In this document: positions 25,768 through 34,003 of the stretch, one piece after another | Position numbering within the stretch: the stretch's first letter is position 1 | Layout: the number at the start of each line of letters is the position of its first letter | DNA from: Streptomyces sp. NBC_01803 | Lineage (GTDB): Bacteria > Actinomycetota > Actinomycetes > Streptomycetales > Streptomycetaceae | Assembly (NCBI RefSeq): GCF_035917415.1 | Contig: NZ_CP109073.1 | Location: forward strand, 4,572,501 to 4,636,500 | DNA: 64,000 nt | Direction of reading: 5' to 3' | Translations under genes and position numbers: made by a program | Notes under the pieces: generated by a model | Database searches by the model: none | The model's input: the letters and a program-made list of their open reading frames with translations, nothing else | What the model was told of the DNA's origin: nothing

Positions 25768-26903
25768 GGGCGGGCCTCCTCGGTACCGGAGATGACGCCG
25801 GGGCGCGGCGGGCGCGGGGCGACGAACGCGGGCAGCAGCCCCAGCAGGATCGCCGCGGCGGGCCCCGGCGGGAAGGCGGGCGCGGTCAGCGGAACGGCGG
25901 GCGGGTTGAGCGCGGCCGGGTCCGCGCCGCCGGTCCAGGCGACGAGCACGGTGACGGCCGCTCCCGAACCGGCCACCAGCCACGCCCGCGCGCCCCAGCG
26001 ATCGGGCCGGTACCGGGTGCGGGGGCTGCGCCGCCCGCCCAGCCACAGGCCGCCGAGGGCGGCCAGCAGCCCGGCGAGCAGCAGCGGCAGCCCGTAGCCG
26101 GCGCCCTCGGCCGCCAGCAGCCCGTACGATCCGGCGCACACGCCCAGCAGCCCGCTGAGGGTGAGCGCGGTGGTGGTGCGCCGGACGGCGGGCGGCACGT
26201 CGGCGGTCCGGCCGTAGCCGCGGGCGTCCATCGCGGCGGCCAGCGCGACCGACCGTTCCAGGGCGCCTTCCAGGACGGGCCGCGCGACGCCGATCACCGC
26301 GCGCGCCCCCCGGTCGGCGCGCCCGCGCAGCCGGCGCGCGGCCCGCATCCGCAGCAGATCGGCGACCAGCCGGGGCGCGAACGTCATGGCCACCACCACC
26401 GCGACGCCCATCTCGTACAGCGCGCCGGGCAGGGACTTCAGCAGGCGGGCGGGGTTGGCCAGGGCGTTGGCCGCGCCCAGGCAGATCAGCAGGGTCGCCA
26501 GCTTCAGCCCGTCCTCGAACGCGAACACCAGCGACTCGGCCGTCACCCGGCCGCCGATCCGCACGCCCCGCGCCCACGTCGGCAGCGGCACCTCGGGCAG
26601 CGTGAACACGACCGTCGTGCCGCCGATCGGGGAGCCCAGGACGACGGCGAAGAAGACCCGCATCGCGATCACCAGGGCGCCGAGGACGAGGAAGAAGCCG
26701 AAGGCGTACGCCCATGGCGCGTCGGTGCGGCGCGCGGCGACCACGTAGCCGGCGACGGTGATCAGCAGGGCCAGCAGCAGCGGGTTGGTGGTGCGGGACG
26801 CGGCGGCGGCCAGGCCGAGCGCCCACAGCCACCAGGCGCCCGCGTGCAGGGCGTTGCTCCGGGTGGCCAGGGGCGCGCGCGGCCGGGCGAGGAGGTTCGG
26901 CAT
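25764..26903 (-). CDS. ECF transporter T component (CbiQ-like)
   Basis: A 379-residue membrane protein. The first 260 residues match the EcfT/CbiQ fold, with five or six helices and the coupling motifs AMDARGYG (the Ala-Arg-Gly signature) near residue 225 and RMRAARRLRGRA just before it. The protein is longer than usual CbiQ proteins because of extra C-terminal helices. It transmits ATPase movement to the S component. It lies 2 bp after the SCO2322 stop and overlaps the ATPase start. Confidence 0.9.
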   Translation of the reverse strand: MPNLLARPRAPLATRSNALHAGAWWLWALGLAAAASRTTNPLLLALLITVAGYVVAARRTDAPWAYAFGFFLVLGALVIAMRVFFAVVLGSPIGGTTVVFTLPEVPLPTWARGVRIGGRVTAESLVFAFEDGLKLATLLICLGAANALANPARLLKSLPGALYEMGVAVVVAMTFAPRLVADLLRMRAARRLRGRADRGARAVIGVARPVLEGALERSVALAAAMDARGYGRTADVPPAVRRTTTALTLSGLLGVCAGSYGLLAAEGAGYGLPLLLAGLLAALGGLWLGGRRSPRTRYRPDRWGARAWLVAGSGAAVTVLVAWTGGADPAALNPPAVPLTAPAFPPGPAAAILLGLLPAFVAPRPPRPGVISGTEEARP

Positions 26904-26905
26904 GC

Positions 26906-27595
26906 CTACCGTCGGCGCCGGGCGCGTATCCAGGCCGCGACGGCCAGCGCGGCCACGGTCCCGGTGCCGGCCAGCACGGCGACGGCCGAGCCGCCGCCGT
27001 CGCCGCTGTCACTCGCGTCGCCGCCGCTCTCCTCGGAGAGCTGGTCGGCGCAGCCGCGGGCCGGGTAGCCGGCGATGGCGCAGAGCAGGGCGTCGGAGTT
27101 GTACCGCAGCGGCTCGGCGACCCCGGCCAGCGCCTCGGCGGCCGTGGCGCCGCCGTCGACCTCGGCGCACTCGGTCCGCGCCTCGGGCGGTGTCTCGCTC
27201 CCCGGCGCGTCCCCGGGGGTGCCGAAGTCGATGACGAGGGCGACCCGTTCGCCGCCGCCCCCGTCGGCACCCTCACCCCCGTCGCCGCAGACAGCCCCGA
27301 AGTCGCCCGCCCCGCGCGGGACCCGGGTGTCGGACGACTCGGCGCTCACGGCGAAACGGAACCCGAGCACGTCACCGTCCCGGACCCGGAGCGTCCCCGG
27401 CCCCTGCGTGGCGTACGCCCACTGCCGCTCGTCGCCGTCCCAGGTCCAGAAGGACCAGTACCGGTACGCGGAGTCGTCGGCCGACGCGGGCGCCGCCCCG
27501 AGCCCGGTGAGGAGCGCGGCGAGACAGAGCGGTACGAGCGCGGCGGCTCTGCCGGGTATCGCGGTCGGCCGCCGGGCCGGTGGGGGAGGGGTCAT
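26906..27595 (-). CDS. SCO2322-family secreted, membrane-anchored protein
   Basis: A 229-residue protein with an N-terminal signal peptide (residues about 15-45, ending PASADDSAY). A beta-rich core contains YRYWSFWTWDGD and WAYATQGPGTLRVRDGDVLGFRFA. A Ser/Gly/Asp linker, a C-terminal hydrophobic helix and an RARRRR tail anchor it to the membrane. Cys pairs (CGDGG/TEC and LLCAIAGYPARGC) suggest disulfides. The G..V.DGD.L.F pattern resembles the DUF4430/intrinsic-factor beta-domain. It overlaps the upstream toroid gene by ATGA and sits inside the riboswitch-controlled ECF operon. Confidence 0.8.
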   Translation of the reverse strand: MTPPPPARRPTAIPGRAAALVPLCLAALLTGLGAAPASADDSAYRYWSFWTWDGDERQWAYATQGPGTLRVRDGDVLGFRFAVSAESSDTRVPRGAGDFGAVCGDGGEGADGGGGERVALVIDFGTPGDAPGSETPPEARTECAEVDGGATAAEALAGVAEPLRYNSDALLCAIAGYPARGCADQLSEESGGDASDSGDGGGSAVAVLAGTGTVAALAVAAWIRARRRR

Positions 27596-28959
27596 GCCGG
27601 GTCGCCGGTCCTTCGGGCGCGGGCCCGCAGGCTGAGGACGACGCCGATCGCTATGCCGGCGATCAACCCCACGGCCAGGACCCAGGTCAGGGCGCCGGCG
27701 CCGGAGTCGTCGTCCGAGGCGTCCGCGTCCGCCGCGCCGTCGGCGCCGCCGGGGGTCTCGTCGGGGGCCGGGCCCAGCGCGTTCAGCTGCTCGATCAGGT
27801 CGGCGCCGCCGAAGTCCTCGGGGGAGACGTCGCCGGCGTGGGCGGCCAGCACCAGCATGCCCAGGGACGCCGGGCTGTTCGCCAGATCCGGCCACTCGCC
27901 GTGGTGCTCGCCCAGCCACTCCAGGGCGCCCTGGCGGGCCTCCTCGTGGCCGCCCGCCGAGAGGGCGATCACGGCCCTGGCCGTGGTGGCGTAGTCCGGC
28001 TGCTCCTCGCCGCCGGGAGGGACGGAGACGAGGTGCTGCTCGCCGTCCGCCAGCAGGCCCGCCAGCCGGGCCGCGCCCGCCGAGGCCGAGGCGACGCGCG
28101 GCGCGGAGGCGTCCTCACCGGCGGCCTCGTCCGCCTCGTCCGTCTCCTCCGCCTCGTCCGCCTCGCCCGTCTCCTCCGCCTCGTCCCCGTTCCCGTCGCA
28201 GTCCAGCGGCGCGACCGGCGCCGCCGTCACGCTCTCGGGGGCGACGAGCAGGCCGCTGCCGTAGGAGGCGAGCACCGCGTCCACCGTCGCCAGGTCGCTC
28301 GCGAACAGCTCGCCGGTCGTCTCGTCCGGCTGCCACGCGAACGCCCCGCGCTCCTCCGCCGGCGCGTCGCAGCCGAGCTGGAGCCCGGCCAGCGCGTCGA
28401 ACGGGGAGTTGCCGTCGCGGACCACCTCGGCCGGGTCCTCGCCCGCCGCCGCGAACGCGCCGACCACCACGCCGGTGGAGTCCGCGTCGGTCGCGCCGCC
28501 GGGGTTGTAGCTCCAGCCGCCGTCCTCGTTCTGCACGCCGGTCAGCCAGGTCAGCCCGGACGAGACCGCCTCGTCGTGGCCGCCGAGCGCGGCCAGCGCC
28601 TGGACGGCCAGCGCCGTGGCGTTGGAGTCGGCGGCCGTGACGTCGTCGCACGGCGCGGACACGTCCGCGCGGAAGGAGAGGAACGAGCCGTCCGCGCACT
28701 GCTGGCCGAGCAGCCAGTCCACCGCCTCGTCGGCCGGCGCGTAGCCGGCCGCGTCCTGCGCCAGGAGGGCGATCGACTGCCGCCACACCCCGTCGAACTG
28801 CGGGTCGGCCGCACCGAAGAGCGCGTCGGACGACGGGTCGTCCGGGTCGGCGGCGAGCGCGGCCGGGGCCGTGGCCGTGAGCAGGACGGCGGCGCCGGCG
28901 AGCGCCGCGGCGGTGTGTCGCGCGCGGCGCGCGGTGGGCGCGGGGCGGGGGTGGGACAC
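27592..28959 (-). CDS. Secreted alpha/alpha-toroid (prenyltransferase/squalene oxidase repeat) protein, possible cobalamin binder
   Basis: The protein has 455 residues from a GTG at 28959. A signal peptide ends near APAALAADPD. Squalene-oxidase-type repeats follow, visible as AVDWLLGQQCADGSFLSF, GLTWLTGVQNEDGGWSYN and GALEWLGEHHGEWPDL. An acidic low-complexity loop (EEAEETGEADEAEE-like) interrupts them, and the protein ends with a transmembrane helix and RARARRTG. The repeat fold is that of the alpha6/alpha6 barrel of transcobalamin and intrinsic factor. As first gene after a cobalamin riboswitch, with an ECF transporter downstream, a role in capturing corrinoid at the cell surface is a reasonable inference. 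The acidic loop may vary between strains. Confidence 0.8.
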   Translation of the reverse strand: MSHPRPAPTARRARHTAAALAGAAVLLTATAPAALAADPDDPSSDALFGAADPQFDGVWRQSIALLAQDAAGYAPADEAVDWLLGQQCADGSFLSFRADVSAPCDDVTAADSNATALAVQALAALGGHDEAVSSGLTWLTGVQNEDGGWSYNPGGATDADSTGVVVGAFAAAGEDPAEVVRDGNSPFDALAGLQLGCDAPAEERGAFAWQPDETTGELFASDLATVDAVLASYGSGLLVAPESVTAAPVAPLDCDGNGDEAEETGEADEAEETDEADEAAGEDASAPRVASASAGAARLAGLLADGEQHLVSVPPGGEEQPDYATTARAVIALSAGGHEEARQGALEWLGEHHGEWPDLANSPASLGMLVLAAHAGDVSPEDFGGADLIEQLNALGPAPDETPGGADGAADADASDDDSGAGALTWVLAVGLIAGIAIGVVLSLRARARRTGDPA

Positions 28960-29079
28960 GCGGATGCCTTTCGCTGTGCTGGTCCGCCGGCACGGCTGAC
29001 CACCACGGCGCGGCGACGCGCTGCGGGGCACCGGGCTCAGCGCCGTACTCCTCGACGGTGCCGGTCACCGGGCGGGCGA

Positions 29080-29215
29080 CCGAACGGCCAGTGCGGCCCG
29101 CGGGCAGGCGCTCCGGCTCGCGGGGCCGGCCGCTCGTCCAGGGCGGTGCGGCTCCGCTCACGGTTGCGGGTCAGCGCCGGATTCGCACCGGCTTCCCCCG
29201 CCGCGGGCGAACTGA
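29080..29215 (-). ncRNA. Cobalamin riboswitch
   Basis: Read on the minus strand, the conserved core appears in order: GGGAAGCCGGTGCGAATCC, then GCTGACCCGCAACCGT, then the B12 box GAGCCGGAGCGCCTGCC. These are the invariant parts of the adenosylcobalamin-binding class. The element ends about 120 bases before the GTG of the toroid gene, leaving room for an expression platform. It should switch the whole five-gene operon off when cobalamin is abundant. Its 5' end abuts the 3' end of the TetR-type gene. Confidence 0.95.
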
Positions 29216-29221
29216 TGCCGG

Positions 29222-29833
29222 TCACTCTATCGGCGCGGAAGAGCGGCTCACGAGGCGGCAGGCCGTTTCGATGTCCTGGTGGGCCTGGGCGAGCGTGATG
29301 TTCCCGGACAGCCAGTAGACCAGCGTCGACTGCCAGGTGTGCGCGATGACCCGGAGGGCGCTCAGGCTCCGCTCGGTCTCCTCCTCGGACAGGCCCGCGG
29401 CGTCCCGCAGCAGCGCGGCGGTCACCCGCGACACGGCGCTGACCTCCGCCCGCACCGAGCCGTCGGCGAACAGCAGGGCCCGCAGCATCGCCTCGGCCAG
29501 GCGCGGCTCGCGCTGGTGGGCGCGGAAGGCGCGCTTGAGGGTGCGCACCAGCCGGTCCCCGGGGTCGCGCTCGGTCAACGGGCGCGCCCGCAACGTCTCG
29601 TGGAGCTGCTCCAGCTGGTCGCACAGGACGGCCACGAGCAGGTGGATCTTGGACGGGAAGTACCGGTAGAGGGTGCCCAGGGCCACCTGGGCGCCCTCGG
29701 CGACCTCGCGCATCTGCACGGCGTCGAAGCCGCCGGCCGCCGCGAGCGCGGTGCTGGCGTCGAGGATGCGTCGCCTGCGGGCCCGCTGCCGCTCGGTGCG
29801 CGCGGGAGCGGAGGGCTGGGGTCGGGTCGTCAT
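29222..29833 (-). CDS. TetR-family regulator, KstR-like
   Basis: The protein has 203 residues from the ATG at 29833, with GGGAG upstream. The N-terminal helix-turn-helix reads ERQRARRRRILDASTALAAAGG, then QMREVAEGAQVALGTLYRYFPSK. The C-terminal ligand domain has the R..AFRAHQREPRLAEAMLRALLFAD pattern of KstR, the sterol-catabolism repressor. In-frame ATGs exist upstream (29881, 29890), but a perfect dyad (29860-29875) would then lie in the coding region. Placing the start at 29833 leaves that dyad in the promoter. It lies divergently from the glycosyltransferase operon. Confidence 0.88.
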   Translation of the reverse strand: MTTRPQPSAPARTERQRARRRRILDASTALAAAGGFDAVQMREVAEGAQVALGTLYRYFPSKIHLLVAVLCDQLEQLHETLRARPLTERDPGDRLVRTLKRAFRAHQREPRLAEAMLRALLFADGSVRAEVSAVSRVTAALLRDAAGLSEEETERSLSALRVIAHTWQSTLVYWLSGNITLAQAHQDIETACRLVSRSSAPIE

Positions 29834-29859
29834 GACGGGCGCTCCCGAGGCAGGCTCTG

Positions 29860-29875
29860 AAACTGGTTGCAGTTT
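29860..29875. promoter_or_regulatory. Dyad AAACTG-N4-CAGTTT upstream of the TetR gene
   Basis: A perfect inverted repeat of 6 + 4 + 6 bp, AT-rich against the background, 27 bp before the chosen TetR start. Its size and place fit autoregulation by a TetR protein. Confidence 0.5.
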
Positions 29876-29892
29876 ACTCATCGCGCCCACGT

Positions 29893-29905
29893 GGTGATAA
29901 TCACC
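29893..29905. promoter_or_regulatory. Dyad GGTGATAATCACC in the TetR/glycosyltransferase gap
   Basis: A perfect 13-bp palindrome with one central base, 18 bp from the first dyad. It lies in the divergent region and about 35 bp before a -10-like TATCTT (29940) of the glycosyltransferase gene. It could be a second operator linking both transcription units. Confidence 0.45.
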
Positions 29906-29982
29906 TGACTCGGCGCATTCCGGTTCCCGGACGGCGCGTTATCTTCAGTACCCGCGAGTAGCAGCTAAGTGAAGGAGCGGGC

Positions 29983-31284
29983 GTGGCGGCTGAGGCTGGT
30001 GTGGATCGCCCCCTTCGCGTGGCGCTGCTGAGCTACAAGGGGAATCCGTTCTGCGGCGGCCAGGGCGTCTACGTCCGGCATCTCTCCCGCGAACTGGCCA
30101 GGCTCGGACACCGGATCGAGGTCATCGGCGCGCAGCCGTACCCGGTCCTGGACAAGGGGGTGACCCTCACCGAGCTGCCGAGCCTCGACCTCTACCGGCA
30201 ACCCGATCCGTTCCGCACCCCGAAACGCGACGAGTACCGCGACTGGATCGACGTCCTGGAAGTCGCCACCATGTGGACCGGCGGCTTCCCCGAGCCGCTG
30301 ACGTTCTCCCTCCGTGCCCGCCGCGAACTGGCCGCCCGCCGCGCCGACTTCGACGTCGTGCACGACAACCAGACGCTCGGCTACGGCCTGCTGGGCTTCG
30401 AACGCCTCGGCCTGCCCCTGATCACCACGATCCACCACCCCATCACGGTCGACCGCCGGCTGGACCTGGCCGCCGCCGAGGACCGCGGGCGCCGCCTGTC
30501 CGTGCGCCGCTGGTACGGCTTCACGCGGATGCAGAAACGTGTCGCCCGCCGTCTGCCGACCGTGCTCACCGTCTCCGGCTGTTCCCGCCGCGAGATCGTC
30601 GAGGACTTCGCCGTCCCGGCCCACCGCGTGCACGTCGTGCCCATCGGCGCCGACGCCCGCGTCTTCCACCCCGACCCGGCGACCCCGAAGGTGCCCGGCC
30701 GGATCGTCACCACCTCCAGCGCCGACGCGCCTCTCAAGGGCCTGGTCCACCTCATCGAGGCACTGGCCAAGCTCCGCACCGAGCACCCCCGCGCCCACCT
30801 CCTCGTCGTCGGCCACCGCCCCGCGACCGGCCCGGTCGCCGACGCGATGGACCGCTTCGGGCTGCACCGCGCCGTCGAGTTCCGCAAGGGGATCAGCGAC
30901 GAGGAGCTCGCCGCCCTGGTGCGCGGTGCCGAGATCGCCTGCGTCCCGTCCCTCTACGAGGGCTTCTCGCTGCCCGCCGCCGAGGCCATGGCCTCCGGCA
31001 CCCCCCTCGTCGCCACCACCGGCGGTGCCATCCCGGAGGTCGCGGGCCCGGACGGCGAGACCTGCCTCGCCGTGCCGCCCGGCGACGCGGACGCCCTGGC
31101 CGCCGCCCTGGCGCGTCTCCTCGGCGACGAGGAGCTGCGTTCGAGAATCGCCCGCGCGGGCCGCGACCGCGTCCTCCGCCGCTTCACCTGGGAGCAGGCC
31201 GCCCGCGCCACGGCGGAGCACTACCGCGCGGCGCTGGCCGAGAAGACCGCCCGGGCCGAGACGCCCGCGCACCGAAGGAGCTGA
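29983..31284 (+). CDS. Family 4 glycosyltransferase
   Basis: A 433-residue GT-B enzyme. The N-terminal domain has the Gly-rich acceptor loop NPFCGGQGVYVRHL. The C-terminal nucleotide-sugar domain has TTSSADAPLKGLVHLIEAL and the E-x7-E motif in CVPSLYEGFSLPAAEAMASG. It acts as a retaining transferase in the cytoplasm or at the membrane; donor and acceptor are unknown. It starts at a GTG after GGAGCGG. A methyltransferase gene starts 4 bp after its stop, forming an operon with a third, toroid-type protein. Confidence 0.92.
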   Translation: MAAEAGVDRPLRVALLSYKGNPFCGGQGVYVRHLSRELARLGHRIEVIGAQPYPVLDKGVTLTELPSLDLYRQPDPFRTPKRDEYRDWIDVLEVATMWTGGFPEPLTFSLRARRELAARRADFDVVHDNQTLGYGLLGFERLGLPLITTIHHPITVDRRLDLAAAEDRGRRLSVRRWYGFTRMQKRVARRLPTVLTVSGCSRREIVEDFAVPAHRVHVVPIGADARVFHPDPATPKVPGRIVTTSSADAPLKGLVHLIEALAKLRTEHPRAHLLVVGHRPATGPVADAMDRFGLHRAVEFRKGISDEELAALVRGAEIACVPSLYEGFSLPAAEAMASGTPLVATTGGAIPEVAGPDGETCLAVPPGDADALAAALARLLGDEELRSRIARAGRDRVLRRFTWEQAARATAEHYRAALAEKTARAETPAHRRS

Positions 31285-31288
31285 CCGC

Positions 31289-32014
31289 GTGCTGACCGTG
31301 GACTTCACCCGATTCCCGCTGGCGCCGGGGGACCGGGTCCTCGACTTGGGCTGTGGCGAGGGCCGGCACGCGTTCGAGTGCTACCGGCGCGGTGCGCACG
31401 TCGTCGCCCTGGACCGCAGCGCGAAGGACGTGGGCCATGTCGCCTCCTGGCTGGCCGCCATGAAGGAGGTCGGCGAGGCCCCCGCGGGTGCCTCCGCCAC
31501 CGCGATCGAGGGCGACGCCCTCGCGCTGCCCTTCCCGGACGACAGCTTCGACGCGCTGATCGTCTCCGAGGTCATGGAGCACGTGCCCGACGACAAGGGC
31601 CTGCTCGCCGAGGCCGTCCGCGTGCTGCGCCCCGGCGGCCGGATCGCCGTCTCCGTGCCGCGCTACGGCCCCGAGCGCGTCTGCTGGGCCCTGTCCGACG
31701 CCTACCACGAGGTCGAGGGCGGTCACATCCGCATCTACCGCGCCGAGGAGCTGCTCGACCGGCTCCGCGAGGCGGGCCTGCGCCCCTACGGCACCCACCA
31801 CGCCCACGCGCTGCACGCGCCCTACTGGTGGCTCAAATGCGCCTTCGGCGTCGACAACGACCAGGCGCTTCCCGTCCGCGCCTACCACAAGCTGCTCGTC
31901 TGGGACATCATGAAGCGCCCGCTGGCGACGCGCGTCGCCGAGCAGGCACTCAACCCACTGCTCGGCAAGAGCTTCGTGGCCTACGCCACCAAGCCCCGCC
32001 TGGAGCGTGCGTGA
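31289..32014 (+). CDS. Class I SAM-dependent methyltransferase
   Basis: The protein has 241 residues. Motif I is RVLDLGCGEGRHAFE, motif II is VVALDRS, and motif IV is FDALIVSEVMEHV, giving a Methyltransf_11 domain. The GTG at 31289 follows GAAGGAG at ideal spacing. The C-terminal half (YWWLKCAFGVDNDQALPVRAYHKLL) is aromatic and may bind a lipid or sugar-lipid. It sits between a GT4 enzyme and a toroid protein with GTGA coupling, so all three probably act on one substrate. Confidence 0.9.
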   Translation: MLTVDFTRFPLAPGDRVLDLGCGEGRHAFECYRRGAHVVALDRSAKDVGHVASWLAAMKEVGEAPAGASATAIEGDALALPFPDDSFDALIVSEVMEHVPDDKGLLAEAVRVLRPGGRIAVSVPRYGPERVCWALSDAYHEVEGGHIRIYRAEELLDRLREAGLRPYGTHHAHALHAPYWWLKCAFGVDNDQALPVRAYHKLLVWDIMKRPLATRVAEQALNPLLGKSFVAYATKPRLERA

Positions 32015-33084
32015 CAAGCCCGGAGCGCACCGAACGGCTCGCCCTGCCCGGAGTCCTCACCGCGGCCGAGGCCGCCGCCACCGCCGCCGGGATCGCCGCG
32101 ACCCAGCGCCCGGACGGCGCCATCCCGTGGTTCCGCGGCCACCACCTCGACCCCTGGGACCATGTCGAGGCCGCCATGGCCCTGGACAGCGCCGGCGAGC
32201 ACGAACGCGCCGCCGCCGCGTACGAGTGGCTGGCCCGCCACCAGAACGCCGACGGCTCCTGGTACGCCGCCTACGCCGACGGCGACGCCGACCAGACCAT
32301 CGACCTGGGCAAGGAGAGCAACTTCTGCGCCTACCCGGCCGTCGGCGTGCTCCACCACTACCTCGCCACCGGGGACGAGCTGTTCCGCCGCCGGATGTGG
32401 CCGGTGGTCTCCGCCGCCGTCGAGTTCGTCCTCGCGCTCCAGCAGGACGGCGGTCAGCTCGGCTGGCGCCGCGACCCCGACGGCACCGCCGTGCCCGAGG
32501 CCCTGCTCACCGGCTCGTCCTCCATCTACCAGGCGCTGCGCTGCGCCCTCGCCCTCGCCGAGCTGGAAGGCGCCCCGCAGCCCGACTGGGAGCTGGCCGC
32601 CGGACGCCTCGGCCACGCGGTGCGCCGCCACCCCGAGCGTTTTCTCGACAAGTCCCGGTACTCGATGGACTGGTACTACCCGATCCTTGGCGGCGCCCTG
32701 TGCGGCGCGGAGGCGCGGGCCAGGCTGGAGAGGGACTGGGACGCCTTCGTCGTGCCCGAACTCGGCGTGCGTTGCGTGCTCAACCGACCGTGGGTCACCG
32801 GCGGCGAGAGCGCCGAGCTGGCCATCGCGCTGTGGGCGGCGGGCCTGCCCGAGCGGGCCACCGACATCCTGCGCTGGATCGGCCATCTGCGCGCCGAGGA
32901 CGGCCTGTACTGGACGGGGTACGTCTACGCCGACGACGCCGTGTGGCCGACCGAGCTGACGAGCTGGACCGCCGGGTCCGTGCTGCTGGCCGTGGCCGCG
33001 CTCACCGGCGACGAGCCCACCAGGGCCGTCTTCGGCGGCGCCCGCCTGCCGCGCGGCCTCGAACCCGACTGCTGCCGGGACTGA
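32011..33084 (+). CDS. Alpha/alpha-toroid protein, annotated elsewhere as prenyltransferase
   Basis: A 357-residue cytoplasmic protein made of helical-hairpin repeats. Examples are AATQRPDGAIPWFRGHHLDPWDH, WLARHQNADGSWYAAY and VLALQQDGGQLGWRRDPDG, the Q-x-DG-x-W type of squalene-cyclase/prenyltransferase-beta folds. No zinc site of protein prenyltransferases and no DxDD motif of cyclases is seen. A glycoside-hydrolase-like or binding role is therefore as likely as transfer of a prenyl group. The GTG start overlaps the methyltransferase stop. Confidence 0.78.
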   Translation: MTSPERTERLALPGVLTAAEAAATAAGIAATQRPDGAIPWFRGHHLDPWDHVEAAMALDSAGEHERAAAAYEWLARHQNADGSWYAAYADGDADQTIDLGKESNFCAYPAVGVLHHYLATGDELFRRRMWPVVSAAVEFVLALQQDGGQLGWRRDPDGTAVPEALLTGSSSIYQALRCALALAELEGAPQPDWELAAGRLGHAVRRHPERFLDKSRYSMDWYYPILGGALCGAEARARLERDWDAFVVPELGVRCVLNRPWVTGGESAELAIALWAAGLPERATDILRWIGHLRAEDGLYWTGYVYADDAVWPTELTSWTAGSVLLAVAALTGDEPTRAVFGGARLPRGLEPDCCRD

Positions 33085-33111
33085 TTGCCGCCGAACCCGA
33101 CTGCTGCCGGG
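33060..33111. repeat. 20-bp direct repeat at the gene end
   Basis: CGAACCCGACTGCTGCCGGG occurs at 33060-33079, inside the last codons of the toroid gene, and again at 33092-33111 just after the stop. A CTGATCGACGGG unit is also duplicated right after (33112 onward). This looks like a recent small tandem duplication. Confidence 0.6.
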
Positions 33112-33143
33112 CTGATCGACGGGTCGAAGCTGATCGACGGGAA

Positions 33144-33183
33144 ACGGCGGCGGCCCCGGGTCCGTGCCCGGGGCCGCCGCCGT
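33144..33183. terminator. Bidirectional hairpin terminator
   Basis: A 17-bp perfect stem (33144-33160 with 33167-33183) and a 6-base loop lie midway between the convergent toroid gene and DUF5336 gene. Flanking GAAA and TTGT make it usable in both directions. Confidence 0.85.
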
Positions 33184-33217
33184 TGTCCGTGAAGGTGTGT
33201 CCGTCCGTCTACCGGGA

Positions 33218-34003
33218 TCAGCCGCGCTGGATGCCGGAGGTGTCCTGGAGCACGCCGCGCCGGCCGTCCTGGGTCTGCGCCACCAGGGCCTGGCCGCGCT
33301 GCTCGACCGCCAGGTACCACGTGCCGGGGGCCAGCTCCGCGACCGGGGTCGGCGAGCCGTCCTCGCCGTACAGCGGCCGGGATGCCGGGACGGCGAACCA
33401 GAACGGCTGGAAGTTCGGGTCGGTGCCCGAGGGAGCGGCGGGCACCGCCTGCGTCGGCTGGTACGACTGCTGCACGTTGGCGGCACCGCCGGCCGCCGGG
33501 TACCCGTAACCGGGCGGCTGCGCGCCGAACGGCGCGGCCGGGCCGGTGGGGCTCGGGCCGCTGGTCAGCGGGGCCTTCAGCGCGGGCACCAGCGGGGTGG
33601 CCACGGCGACGCCCGCCAGCAGCAAAGAGGCCAGCAGGCCGATGATCAGGCCGGCGCCCACGTCCGCACCGTAACCGCCGCCGAGCGACCACAGCGCGGC
33701 CCAGGCCGACGTCACCGCCAGCGCGACGCCCCACTGGCTCAGCTTCAGTCCGCCGAACTCCCGGTCGGGCTGCGGGACGAAGCGGGAGCCGACGATGAGC
33801 CCGGCGCCGAGGATGCCGGCCAGGAAGACCGAGGGGAGCACCGGGAAGAGGTCCGACTCCCAGGCGTTCGCGCCTTCGCTGGCGCTGCTGCCGTCGAAGC
33901 CGGTGAACTCGATCTTGTAGACATCCAGGAACGAGGCGATGAAGAGCAGGACCGCTGCTCCGATCGCTACTGCGTCGCCTCGGGAGAGCGAGCGGTTGTT
34001 CAC
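33218..34003 (-). CDS. DUF5336-like membrane protein
   Basis: A 261-residue protein. It has four transmembrane helices in the first 140 residues, then a Pro/Gly/Tyr-rich linker (GAQPPGYGYPAAGG). The C-terminal soluble segment (PFWFAVPASRPLYGEDG, then GTWYLAVEQRGQALVAQTQDGR) resembles a short beta domain. This layout fits the actinobacterial DUF5336 group, whose function is unknown. It is monocistronic, with a strong hairpin downstream. Confidence 0.75.
   Translation of the reverse strand: MNNRSLSRGDAVAIGAAVLLFIASFLDVYKIEFTGFDGSSASEGANAWESDLFPVLPSVFLAGILGAGLIVGSRFVPQPDREFGGLKLSQWGVALAVTSAWAALWSLGGGYGADVGAGLIIGLLASLLLAGVAVATPLVPALKAPLTSGPSPTGPAAPFGAQPPGYGYPAAGGAANVQQSYQPTQAVPAAPSGTDPNFQPFWFAVPASRPLYGEDGSPTPVAELAPGTWYLAVEQRGQALVAQTQDGRRGVLQDTSGIQRG

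Noticed and set aside
24142..27276. A single minus-strand frame of over 1,000 codons covering ATPase and T-component DNA
   Set aside because: The ABC homology starts only at GTG 25767 behind GGAGG; upstream of it the real gene is the CbiQ-like protein in another frame.
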